38,012 bases of DNA from an uncultured Clostridia bacterium (lineage in GTDB: Bacteria; Bacillota; Clostridia; Christensenellales; CAG-138), in contig CAMKES010000016.1 of NCBI GenBank assembly GCA_946411635.1, forward strand, positions 1 to 38,012, in the 5' to 3' direction. The notes beneath the pieces are model-generated. The model worked only from the letters and a program-made list of their open reading frames with translations. It was not told the DNA's origin and did no database searches. Shown here one piece after another: positions 31,556 through 38,012 of the stretch. The translations under genes were made by a program, and so were the position numbers. Each line of letters opens with the position of its first letter. The first letter of the stretch is position 1.

Positions 31556-31747
31556 ATGGGTAAGTTCTGTGAAGTCTGCAAGAAAGGAACCATGTCCGGC
31601 AATCTGGTCAGCCATTCCAATCGCAAGACCAAGCGCAGCTGGGCGCCGAATATCCAGACCGTGCACGTCGTCGTCGACGGACGCGTTCAGAAGATGAGCG
31701 TTTGCACGCGCTGCCTGCGTTCCGGCAAGGTCGAGAGAAGCAACTGA
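31556..31747 (+). CDS. rpmB: Large-subunit ribosomal protein bL28 (zinc form)
   Basis: A 63-residue structural protein of the 50S subunit. Both CxxC pairs (Cys5/Cys8 and Cys50/Cys53) are kept, the C+ zinc-binding form. HSNRKTKRSWAPN is the family core. A strong AAGGAGGTGG ribosome site suits a ribosomal protein. Monocistronic: promoter at 31492-31520 and terminator at 31769-31792. Confidence 0.97.
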   Translation: MGKFCEVCKKGTMSGNLVSHSNRKTKRSWAPNIQTVHVVVDGRVQKMSVCTRCLRSGKVERSN

Positions 31748-31768
31748 GCAATCCTTGAGTAAAAGCAA

Positions 31769-31792
31769 GAGCCACCGTCCGGTGGCTTTTTG
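31769..31792 (+). terminator. rpmB terminator
   Basis: Stem GCCACC/GGTGGC (31771-31776 with 31781-31786), extended by A-U/G-U pairs, followed by TTTTTG. Confidence 0.88.
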
Positions 31793-31807
31793 TCGCAGAG
31801 GAGAAAC

Positions 31808-32551
31808 ATGATCATCACCAGCAGAAGCAACGAACGCGTCAAAGCGGCGCGCGCATTACAGGACGCGAAAGCGCGGCGGGAAACGGGCCTGCACCTGATC
31901 GAGGGCGACAAGCTCGTTCGCGACGCGTTTGCCTCCGGCGCGCGGATCACGACCGTATTCGCGCGCGAGGGTGCGGCGGCGTTCGACGGAGTCGAAACGG
32001 TCTTCGTTTCCGAAAGCGTCATGGACGCGCTGTCGACGGCAAAGACGCCGCAGGATCTCTGCGCGGTCGCCGAAACGCCGGACGTGCGCTGCCCCGCGGC
32101 ATACCCGGAGGGGCTCGTTATCGTGCTCGACCGGCTGCAGGATCCGGGCAACCTCGGAACGATCGTCCGTACCGCCGACGCGCTCGGCGCGGCGGGCGTT
32201 CTCATAAGCCCCGATTCCGCGGATCCGTTTTCGCCGAAGGCGCTCCGCGCGGGGATGGGCTCGACCTATCATCTTCCTATTTATATCGGTTCGCTGCGGG
32301 ACGAGCTTCCGCGGCTCAGAGAGCAGGGGTTCGTCTGCATCTGCGGACACCTCAAAGGAAGCGAAACGCTGCCCGCGATCGGACGCCGCACGGCGCTCGT
32401 CGTCGGCAACGAGGGACAGGGCGTTTCGGACGAGACGGCGGCGCAGTGCGTGCCGTACCGCATGCCGATGCGCGGCCGCGCCGAATCGCTGAACGCAGCG
32501 GTGTTCGCGGCGCTGATGATGCAAACGATCGGAAACCGGATGCCGGAATAA
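31808..32551 (+). CDS. SpoU/TrmH family RNA 2'-O-methyltransferase (RlmB-like)
   Basis: A 247-residue enzyme that methylates a ribose in rRNA or tRNA. An N-terminal substrate-binding domain (about 1-85: SNERVKAARALQDAKAR, FLIEGDK-type LHLIEGDKLVRDA) precedes the SPOUT domain with motifs LDRLQDPGNLGTIVRTADALG, VVGNEGQGVSDE and MRGRAESLNAAVFAALMM. The start at 31808 has AGAGGAG about 5 bases upstream. It may depend on read-through of the rpmB terminator, as no separate promoter was seen. Exact RNA target unknown. Confidence 0.92.
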   Translation: MIITSRSNERVKAARALQDAKARRETGLHLIEGDKLVRDAFASGARITTVFAREGAAAFDGVETVFVSESVMDALSTAKTPQDLCAVAETPDVRCPAAYPEGLVIVLDRLQDPGNLGTIVRTADALGAAGVLISPDSADPFSPKALRAGMGSTYHLPIYIGSLRDELPRLREQGFVCICGHLKGSETLPAIGRRTALVVGNEGQGVSDETAAQCVPYRMPMRGRAESLNAAVFAALMMQTIGNRMPE

Positions 32552-32560
32552 GGAGGGCGT

Positions 32561-33661
32561 ATGGAACAGACGAACAATATCCACACCATCGTGATCACGG
32601 GCGGGCCCTGCGCGGGCAAAACGACCGCGATGAGCTGGCTGCAGAACGCGCTCACCGACGCGGGCTACGCGGTCATGTTCATTCCGGAGACCTGCACCGA
32701 CCTCAACAACAGCGGCGTGACGGCGCGCGCTTCGAAGTCGAACTTCGAGTTTCAGCGCGTGCAGATGCGCTATCAGCTGCTGCGCGAGCAGATCTACCGC
32801 CAGGCGGCGGAGGCGAGCGCGTCGAAGGAGGTCGTGATCGTCTGCGACCGCGGCTCGATGGACGACAAGCCCTACATGGAGCCGGAGGAGTTCGCCGCGA
32901 TCCTGAAGGAGCTCGGGCAGAACGAGGTCGCGTTCCGCGACAAGTACGACGCCGTGTTCCACATGGTCACCGCCGCAAAGGGCGCGGAGGCGTTCTACAC
33001 GACCGACAACAACACCGCGCGCGTGGAAACGCTCGAGGAGGCGATCGAGCTCGACGCCAAGACGCTCGCCGCGTGGGCGGGGCATCCGCGCCTGCGCATC
33101 ATCGACAACTCGGTCGATTTCAACAACAAGCTCGTGCGGCTTCTGCGCGAGGTCATGACGGCTCTGGGCAAGCCCGCGCCGTTCGAGCACGCAAGGCGGT
33201 TCCTCGTCGAAAAGCCGGACCGCGAGTGGCTCGAAGCGCATCCCGCGTGCCGCCGCGTCGAGATCATCCAGACGTACCTCACCGACGTGCGGGGCGAAAA
33301 GCGCCGCATCTGCATGCGCGGCAGCGACGGCAGCTACATCTATTATCTGACCACGCACTGCACCGGCACGGACGGATCGAGGATCGAGACCGAAAAGCGT
33401 CTGTCGCTCGACGACTACCAGCAGCTGATGATGGAAGCGGATCCCATGTGCATGCCGATCCGCAAGACACGCTACTGCCTCGTCGACGACGCGCACGCGT
33501 ACGAGGTCGATTTCTATCCGAACTGGCAGGACACGGCGATGCTGCAGGTCGAGCTGAACGATCCGGACGCCGAGGTCGTCCTCCCGGAGACCTTCCGCGT
33601 GATCCGCGAGGTGACGGACGATCCGGACTATCAGAATTACGCAATGGCAAGGATCCGCTGA
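32561..33661 (+). CDS. P-loop (AAA_28/NadR-like) kinase fused to a CYTH-like domain
   Basis: A 366-residue two-domain cytoplasmic protein. Residues 1 to about 180 form a P-loop kinase-type domain with Walker A GGPCAGKT (14-21), VIVCDRG (Walker-B-like) and a lid region. The C-terminal half (about 185-366) shows alternating charged strands as in CYTH/triphosphate-tunnel proteins: RRFLVEKPD, RRICMRG, TEKRLSLDDYQQLM, IRKTRYCL and YEVDFYPNWQDTAMLQVEL. CYTH domains bind triphosphates. Substrate unknown. AAGGAGG lies just before the ATG, 9 bases after the methylase stop. Confidence 0.82.
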   Translation: MEQTNNIHTIVITGGPCAGKTTAMSWLQNALTDAGYAVMFIPETCTDLNNSGVTARASKSNFEFQRVQMRYQLLREQIYRQAAEASASKEVVIVCDRGSMDDKPYMEPEEFAAILKELGQNEVAFRDKYDAVFHMVTAAKGAEAFYTTDNNTARVETLEEAIELDAKTLAAWAGHPRLRIIDNSVDFNNKLVRLLREVMTALGKPAPFEHARRFLVEKPDREWLEAHPACRRVEIIQTYLTDVRGEKRRICMRGSDGSYIYYLTTHCTGTDGSRIETEKRLSLDDYQQLMMEADPMCMPIRKTRYCLVDDAHAYEVDFYPNWQDTAMLQVELNDPDAEVVLPETFRVIREVTDDPDYQNYAMARIR

Positions 33662-33672
33662 ACCCGGAAAAG

Positions 33673-33704
33673 AAAAGCGGGACCCCGATCGGGGTCCCGC
33701 TTTT
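33673..33704. terminator. Bidirectional terminator between kinase and M28 operons
   Basis: A 14-bp perfect stem (33673-33686 with 33691-33704, loop GATC), AAAA and TTTT at the ends. Confidence 0.85.
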
Positions 33705-33713
33705 GCGTATACG

Positions 33714-34943
33714 TTACGATCTTCTCTTCCGGAACAGGTATTCGTCCAGTTCCTTTTTGACCGAATCGGGGATCTCGCGGTCCACCGGGCAGACGGCAGC
33801 CGCCGCCATGCGGCGGGTGAACTCCGCGATGAACGCGATGTCCTTCCGCAGCTGATCCATCGAGAGCACGTCCGGCCGGTCGAAGCGGCAGTGGATCGGC
33901 GCCACGCTGCCGCCCGCGATCCGCGCGAACGAAAGCGCGGGCACGCCCTTGTCGGCAAACGGGGTGGAATCGCTGGAATACACGCCGGTCTTCGCGTCCA
34001 CCGGGAAGCCGAGCTCCGCGCCCATGTAGGTGATGTAATGCGCAAGCTTCTCCTCGGCGGAAACGCGCGCGAGGAACTTGCCCATGATCGTGCCGATCAT
34101 GTCGAGGTTGACGTTCAGCGCGATCTTGTCGAGCTCCGCTTCGTGATCGCGGACGTACGCCTTCGAGCCCAGAAGCCCGCGCTCCTCGCTGCCGCAGAAC
34201 ACGAACCGCAGGCCGTAGTTCAGCGGTTTGTTCTTCAGCGCCTCCAGAACGCCCAGAAGCCCCGCGCAGCCGGTCATGTTGTCGTACGAGCCGTGCGAGA
34301 GCGCGGTCGTGTCGTAGTGCGCGGTCAGCGTGATCCATTCGTCGCGCTTTCCGGGAAGTTCGGCAACGACGTTGTGCGATTCGCCCTCGTACTCGCGCTG
34401 GCGGATCGCGATGCGGATTCGCTTCGTTTTGTTTTTCACAAGCTCCACGGCGGATGAAACGTGCAGCATCGCGCAGAGCACCTTCCGCTCGTCGCCGACG
34501 ACCGCGGCTCTGAGGTCGCGCTCGTCGATGTCGCGGTTGCCGTTGTGCAGATCGCCGTACTGGAACAGGATGCCCTTCGCGCCGGCTTTCATCAGGTCCT
34601 GATACCCGAAGAAGCCGATGCCGGACGTGTCCATCAGCACGATCTTGTCCTTCGCGCCGGCGACGGAGACCTTGTCCTGCGCGGGCATGTAGTACAGCTC
34701 GCCTTCGACCTCGCCGCTGCCGCAGCAGAAGAAGCCCTTCGCGGGGATCTCCCGGCCGTCGGCGTACACGTGCGCTTCTTCGATCTCGCCCATGGGGACG
34801 GGGAAGGACTCAAGCCGGGCCTCCGCGCCGAGCCGTTCACAGTGCGCCTTCAGGTATTCCGCAACGCGCAGCTCCTCGGGCGTGCCGCTGCGGTGGACGA
34901 AATCGGTATCCGTAAAGATCCGTTTCCATTCACGGTTGTTCAT
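33714..34943 (-). CDS. M28 family zinc aminopeptidase-like protein
   Basis: A 409-residue co-catalytic dizinc peptidase. Ligand/catalytic motifs: TAHYDTT (His, Asp), GSYDNMTGCAG (bridging Asp), CGSEERGLLGS (catalytic Glu and ligand Glu), NVNLDMIG (Asp) and PIHCRFD (His). An inserted PA-like region (about 60-150) precedes the last part of the catalytic core. There is no signal peptide, so it should be cytoplasmic. It is the last gene of the six-gene operon and starts 6 bases after the stop of the 50-residue membrane protein; AAAGGA lies inside that gene. The substrate is not known; the neighbours raise the possibility of peptide or membrane-peptide turnover. Confidence 0.92.
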   Translation of the reverse strand: MNNREWKRIFTDTDFVHRSGTPEELRVAEYLKAHCERLGAEARLESFPVPMGEIEEAHVYADGREIPAKGFFCCGSGEVEGELYYMPAQDKVSVAGAKDKIVLMDTSGIGFFGYQDLMKAGAKGILFQYGDLHNGNRDIDERDLRAAVVGDERKVLCAMLHVSSAVELVKNKTKRIRIAIRQREYEGESHNVVAELPGKRDEWITLTAHYDTTALSHGSYDNMTGCAGLLGVLEALKNKPLNYGLRFVFCGSEERGLLGSKAYVRDHEAELDKIALNVNLDMIGTIMGKFLARVSAEEKLAHYITYMGAELGFPVDAKTGVYSSDSTPFADKGVPALSFARIAGGSVAPIHCRFDRPDVLSMDQLRKDIAFIAEFTRRMAAAAVCPVDREIPDSVKKELDEYLFRKRRS

Positions 34944-34949
34944 GCGCGC

Positions 34950-35102
34950 TTATTTTCCTTTCGCTTTTTTGTTCTTCGCCAGCGCGACGCAGAGCGTGAT
35001 CGCAACGGCGGCGACGGCAAAGACGATGCCGACGATCAGGATGATCGTGGGCAGGCTGCTCGTTTCGACCGGTTCGTAAGCAATGTCGGAAAGAATGTTC
35101 AT
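34950..35102 (-). CDS. Tiny single-span membrane protein p50
   Basis: A 50-residue protein, too short for common gene-calling limits. A perfect AGGAGG lies 8 bases before ATG 35102. Layout: short acidic N-terminus (LSDIAYEPVETSS), one hydrophobic span (about 18-42, PTIILIVGIVFAVAAVAI...), and a Lys-rich tail (KNKKAKGK). The charge pattern predicts N-out/C-in. It resembles its two upstream neighbours in plan (short polar head, Val/Ala/Ile-rich span, Lys tail) and shares their upstream sequence. No known family recognised. Confidence 0.8.
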   Translation of the reverse strand: MNILSDIAYEPVETSSLPTIILIVGIVFAVAAVAITLCVALAKNKKAKGK

Positions 35103-35106
35103 GGTT

Positions 35107-35431
35107 GTTACCTCCTGTGAGCGATTTGTATTGAGGAACCCCGCCCGGACGGCGGCGTTTCGATCCGGTTACTTTTTCCGCCTGATCAGCACAACGGCGG
35201 CGACGGCGGCGAGAATGAAAACGGAAAGGACGATGATCCAGACATACGTCGATCCCATGGAAAAGTCGGAAGGCGTGGTCACGGCAGTTACCTCCTGTGA
35301 GCGATTTGTATTGAGGAACCCCGCCCGGACGGCGGCGTTTCGATCCGGTTACTTTTTCCGCTTGACCAGCACGATGGCGGCGACGGCGGCGAGAATGAAA
35401 ACGGAAAGGACGATGATCCAGATGTACGTCG
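35107..35431 (-). repeat. Tandem 145-base duplication in the small-protein cluster
   Basis: 35107-35251 and 35287-35431 are direct copies with a 180-base period. The first 75 bases (35107-35181 versus 35287-35361), covering intergenic DNA, ribosome site and 3' coding end, are identical; the remaining 70 or so differ at about six positions. The copy units start upstream of one small gene and end within the coding span of the previous one. Confidence 0.9.
35169..35282 (-). CDS. Tiny single-span membrane protein p37
   Basis: A 37-residue protein starting at GTG 35282, with AGGAGG 8 bases upstream. A polar head (TTPSDFSMGST) is followed by a hydrophobic span beginning YVWIIVLSVFILAA and a basic RRKK end. 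It is a near copy of p48 from the span onward (about 145-base DNA duplication). The tail resembles the end of sortase substrates but no LPxTG motif is present. Function unknown. Confidence 0.75.
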   Translation of the reverse strand: MTTPSDFSMGSTYVWIIVLSVFILAAVAAVVLIRRKK

Positions 35432-35495
35432 TGTCCGTCGGGGACGAGTCAAGCAGGAACGGCGGCGCGATGGCATCCGAAAGCAGACGAAACAT
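35349..35495 (-). CDS. Tiny single-span membrane protein p48
   Basis: A 48-residue protein, ATG at 35495 with AGGAGG 8 bases upstream and only 15 bases after the stop of the polytopic protein. The head (MFRLLSDAIAPPFLLDSSPTD) is longer than in p37; the span and KRKK tail are almost the same. Predicted N-out/C-in. The number of silent or conservative changes between the p48 and p37 spans (TYIWIIVL versus TYVWIIVL; IVLVKRKK versus VVLIRRKK) suggests that the protein is under selection. Confidence 0.8.
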   Translation of the reverse strand: MFRLLSDAIAPPFLLDSSPTDTTYIWIIVLSVFILAAVAAIVLVKRKK

Positions 35496-35510
35496 GGGCA
35501 ATACCTCCTG

Positions 35511-35846
35511 TCAGAATAGGTTTGTGAGGAGCAGTCCCGCTCCGAAGGAAGCGGCGTTTGCGATGAGGGAAACGAGGAACGGCCGTTTCACCCCGGTCAG
35601 AGACCGGTAAACGAGCCATTCCGCGACAACCGCGGCGGCTTCGAGCACCGCGAGCATGGCTGCGTACGGCAGACTTGTCAGCGTCGTGCCGAGCAGCAGA
35701 AGCGCGTTCACGAGCGGATTCGTCATCACGTTCGCGAGCAGTACGACGAGGAGCTCCTTTCCGCGCATGCCCGAGAGCAGGCAGACCGGCACTTCGATCG
35801 CTTCCGTCAGCAGAAGCGCGAGGACGAGCGCTATTTCGTACGGCAT
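35511..35846 (-). CDS. Uncharacterised 111-residue polytopic membrane protein
   Basis: About four hydrophobic segments, with conserved-looking polar spots LTEAIEVPV, NVMTNPLVN and EWLVYRSL inside or between them. I do not recognise a named family. The ATG at 35846 lies within the last codons of the MFS gene (16-base overlap, different frame) and has no ribosome site, so translation is probably coupled to the transporter. The stop TGA is followed at once by the p48 ribosome site. Context suggests a membrane complex with the MFS protein and the three tiny proteins. Confidence 0.8.
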   Translation of the reverse strand: MPYEIALVLALLLTEAIEVPVCLLSGMRGKELLVVLLANVMTNPLVNALLLLGTTLTSLPYAAMLAVLEAAAVVAEWLVYRSLTGVKRPFLVSLIANAASFGAGLLLTNLF

Positions 35847-36868
35847 AGCAGCAGTCCCGGCACGAGCAGCGCCGCAGAAAGCGCGGCGAGCAGACCGTGG
35901 ATCACGGGCGATGCGGGCGGGAGCGCGCGGAGCAGCGCGGGGACGAGCCCCAGGAACAGCGCCGCGGTCAGAAGTCCGAACGCCGTGCCCTTCGCGGAAC
36001 GCCACACCTTTGCCGCGGCGAACAGCGTGACCGGCATCGACATGTTGAACAGAAACAGCGCAAGCAGCGTCAGCGCCGGATGCAGCGGGAAGAACAGCAG
36101 CACCGCGCAGAGCCCGAGCGACACGACGGACGCCGGGATCGCGCCGAACCGGTCGCTGAGGAACCCGCCCGCCGCTTTGCCGAGCGCCAGACACAGCACC
36201 GGGATCAGCCCCGCGAGGACCGCGGGCAGACCGGAAAGCCAATCGCCGGTCGAGAACGCGGCGGTAAAGCCCGTAAACGAGCGCAGCGCCACGACGAGAA
36301 ACAGCAGGACGAGCGCGAGCACGCCGCCCTTCGGCACGGCGAAGGAGAGCGGCGCGTTATGCGAGCCCTCTTTGAACTCCGTTCTGCCCGAAAGCAGGAT
36401 CGCCGCGGCGCAGATCGCCATCAGCGCGCACACGATCGCCGGAAGCGCGGGCAGCGTCTTTGCGTAAAACCGTCCGAGAAAGAGCCCGATCGCGCCGGGG
36501 GAGACGAACACGCCGAGCGGACCCGCCTTGTCGCCGGAGCCGTTCAGCACCTCGATCCCGCCGCCGACGTGGAACGCGCCGTTGCCGAGGCCCGCCACGA
36601 TCATTGCGGCGAAGGGGATCGCGGTCAGCAGCGATCCGGCCGCCACGAGCGCGCAGCCGATCGCGGCAAACAGCAGATTGCGGTCCGCACGGTCCGCGAC
36701 GATGCCGAGCGGAAGCTGGAACAGAAACGCGCAGGCGTTGTACAGCACCGCGCCGATCAGAAGCTGATCGGTCTTCAGCGCGCTGAAGAACAGCAGCGCG
36801 CAGCAGAAATCCACCGCCGCATGCGCGGCGGACAGGACCGCGGTTTTTCCGGTTTGCGATATGCGCAC
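35831..36868 (-). CDS. Major facilitator superfamily transporter
   Basis: A 345-residue transporter with about 11-12 spans, on the short side for MFS (usually 390 or more). The loop 2-3 motif is GIVADRADRN, and GNGAFHVGGGIEVL lies in an early span, similar in style to the fosmidomycin-resistance/sugar-efflux group; the second half has GKAAGGFLSDRFG. Substrate unknown. I choose GTG 36868 (VRISQTGKTAVLS) because GGGAGG (36874-36879) lies 5 bases upstream; the ATG at 36916 has no ribosome site. First gene of the operon that ends with the M28 peptidase. Confidence 0.87.
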   Translation of the reverse strand: MRISQTGKTAVLSAAHAAVDFCCALLFFSALKTDQLLIGAVLYNACAFLFQLPLGIVADRADRNLLFAAIGCALVAAGSLLTAIPFAAMIVAGLGNGAFHVGGGIEVLNGSGDKAGPLGVFVSPGAIGLFLGRFYAKTLPALPAIVCALMAICAAAILLSGRTEFKEGSHNAPLSFAVPKGGVLALVLLFLVVALRSFTGFTAAFSTGDWLSGLPAVLAGLIPVLCLALGKAAGGFLSDRFGAIPASVVSLGLCAVLLFFPLHPALTLLALFLFNMSMPVTLFAAAKVWRSAKGTAFGLLTAALFLGLVPALLRALPPASPVIHGLLAALSAALLVPGLLLCRTK

Positions 36869-37000
36869 AGGCACCTCCCGATCGAACGGCTGCGGACGGC
36901 GTCCGTACGGATTCATGATCCGCAGCGCGGCTCATACAATACAATATGAAGAAAAAATCGCCGAACGGGCATCGCGCGGCCGCGAAAGCGGCGGCTTTGC

Positions 37001-37037
37001 CCGCAAACAGTATACCACACCGCGGTTTGCGGCACAA
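37001..37037 (-). promoter_or_regulatory. Promoter of the MFS-M28 operon with overlapping inverted repeat
   Basis: On the minus strand TTGTGC (37032-37037), 17 bases, TATACT (37009-37014) with an extended TG. An 8-bp inverted repeat CCGCAAAC/GTTTGCGG (37001-37008 and 37025-37032) brackets the -10 and spacer, a typical operator position. Confidence 0.55.
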
Positions 37038-37215
37038 GAGCGGATGTCGGGAAAACGGAATGATTATGCGTAAAAATTCGGTTTATGCAAACCCGGCATA
37101 AGCATTTTCAACCGTTTCCACCGGAAACAGACGCAAAAAAGATCACGGAAACGGGTGGTTTGTCGGTTTTCCCGGGCGTTTTCGCAGAAAAAAACCCTTG
37201 AAATGAAAAAAACAG

Positions 37216-37244
37216 TTGAAATTCTTACGGACATAGGCTATAAT
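37216..37244 (+). promoter_or_regulatory. Promoter of the OppA-type gene
   Basis: TTGAAA (37216-37221), 17 bases, TATAAT (37239-37244). The start near 37251 gives a leader of about 145 bases with a GGCGG/CCGCC hairpin near 37311-37325. Confidence 0.78.
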
Positions 37245-37395
37245 CATGTCATGAAAATCGATGGAAGTCTGCTTTGACGCATTATGCACTTTTCCGGGTT
37301 CGGTTTTCGGGCGGAGGATCCGCCGTTTTCCACCGTATAACACGCAAGAGCGAAAGCCCGCAGCGTGATATAAAAAAGATAAGGAGAAACAAGAA

Positions 37396-38012
37396 ATGAG
37401 AAAAACCACGAGTCTTGTGTGCCTGATCCTGGCATTGCTGATGGTCTTCGCTCTTGTTGCCTGCCAGAACGGGGAAAAGACCCCGGAGCCTGACGGCCAG
37501 GTAACCGAAGCACCGGAATCGCCGGACCAGAATCCTACGGAGAAGCCGGATGGCCCCACTGAGGAACCGACTTATACGTATCACCTCTCCATGGCGGCGA
37601 GCCCCATCAACTGGAACCCGCATGCGTGGGAGATGAACAACGAGAGCACGCTGATGAGCTACATCGAAATGCCGCTCGTCGATGTCTCCATCGCGGATGA
37701 CGGCGTCAATTTCGAGTGGGTATTCGAAGGCGCAGCCGGCCTCGAGGACGTCACCGCGACCTATGCGGATCGTGAGAAGTGGCTCACGCCCGATGCGGAC
37801 GGCAACCTCCCGACCGAAAAGATGATCTGGAAGATCGAGCTGAACCCCGATGCGAAGTGGGCGGACGGCACGCCGATCACCGCACAGACCTACATCTACT
37901 CCATGCAGCAGATGCTGGATCCGGCGATGAAGAACTATCGTGCGAACAGCTACTTCGAGGGCGACACCGCGATCAAGAACGCGAAGGCTTACTACAACAA
38001 CGACAAAGCGGG
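37396..38012 (+). CDS. Family 5 (OppA/DppA-type) solute-binding lipoprotein, 3' truncated by window end
   Basis: The first 205 residues of a large peptide-binding lipoprotein. Signal peptide with lipobox LVAC (Cys23), then a Pro/Glu/Thr-rich linker (about 25-58) and the start of the binding domain: SINWNPHAW-like SPINWNPHAWEM, MPLVDVS, and the characteristic ELNPDAKWADGTPITAQTYIYSMQQMLDP, which matches the W-x-D-G-x-P/x-T-A-x-D-x-x-Y/F-S pattern of family 5 binding proteins. AAGGAG (37381-37386) lies 9 bases before the ATG. It probably opens an oligopeptide ABC operon continuing past the window. Confidence 0.92.
   Translation, partial: MRKTTSLVCLILALLMVFALVACQNGEKTPEPDGQVTEAPESPDQNPTEKPDGPTEEPTYTYHLSMAASPINWNPHAWEMNNESTLMSYIEMPLVDVSIADDGVNFEWVFEGAAGLEDVTATYADREKWLTPDADGNLPTEKMIWKIELNPDAKWADGTPITAQTYIYSMQQMLDPAMKNYRANSYFEGDTAIKNAKAYYNNDKA

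Larger units (their letters stand above)
36869..37395. other. Divergent intergenic region between MFS operon and OppA-type gene
   Basis: About 530 bases without a gene. It contains the minus-strand promoter at 37009-37037 with an overlapping inverted repeat, a small hairpin (37083-37088 with 37096-37101), and the plus-strand promoter at 37216-37244 with a 145-base leader. The MFS leader is about 130 bases and I see no recognisable riboswitch in either leader. Confidence 0.6.

Noticed and set aside
35107-35431. Two direct repeats as a possible CRISPR fragment
   Set aside because: Only two long copies, within coding genes and their leaders; no short repeat-spacer pattern.

Overview
The window looks like chromosomal DNA of a GC-rich member of the Bacillota (class Clostridia, probably a gut-type lineage). 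Genes have strong AGGAGG-type ribosome binding sites. There is an S-box (SAM-I) riboswitch, an spmA/spmB spore-maturation pair, VanW and MurG-paralogue proteins of clostridial type, and lipoproteins with Pro/Thr/Glu linkers. Nearly every promoter I could place is a SigA-type promoter with a 17-base spacer. Taxonomy is inferred from gene content only.

Layout. 252-3162 (minus): a three-gene metal-chelate ABC importer (permease, ATPase, binding lipoprotein) joined by ATGA overlaps. 3335-3781 (plus): free methionine-R-sulfoxide reductase. 3836-4780 (minus): a lipoprotein N-acetylmuramoyl-L-alanine amidase whose -10 box sits 6 bases before the start codon. 4969-13230 (plus): a secreted protein of about 2,750 residues, driven by a perfect-consensus promoter and built from four beta-helix-like blocks, Gly-rich repeats, a discoidin-like domain and C-terminal Fn3 domains. 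13384-14052 (minus): a water-type aquaporin. 14183-22924 (minus): a close-packed six-gene run of class B PBP with MecA-like N-terminus, MurG-like transferase, HEAT-plus-methyltransferase protein, MetRS, TatD and an APH-fold kinase. 23052-24115 (plus): spmA-spmB. 24194-26370 (plus): HerA/DUF853 ATPase, a DUF2007-like zinc-ribbon protein and a DUF1653 protein.

26371-28970 is the odd part. It holds a complete SAM-I riboswitch with promoter and terminator but no downstream gene. Convergent to it is an AT-rich lipoprotein gene of unknown function, whose leader contains a 102-base palindrome and a terminator-like hairpin just before the ribosome binding site. Beyond that is a compound palindromic repeat. 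Then follow vanW-like (minus, predicted leaderless), trmL, rpmB, a SpoU RNA methylase and a P-loop kinase/CYTH-like fusion (all plus).

33714-36868 (minus) is a six-gene operon: MFS transporter, a 111-residue polytopic membrane protein, three tiny single-span membrane proteins (48, 37 and 50 residues; two are products of a recent tandem duplication) and an M28 metallopeptidase. The tiny genes are below usual gene-calling cut-offs, and this is my best candidate for an undescribed system. The window ends inside an OppA-type (family 5) solute-binding lipoprotein gene starting at 37396.

Themes: envelope biogenesis (amidase, PBP, MurG, VanW, SpmAB, giant surface protein), translation/RNA modification (MetRS, TrmL, SpoU methylase, L28) and several lipoprotein transport systems.
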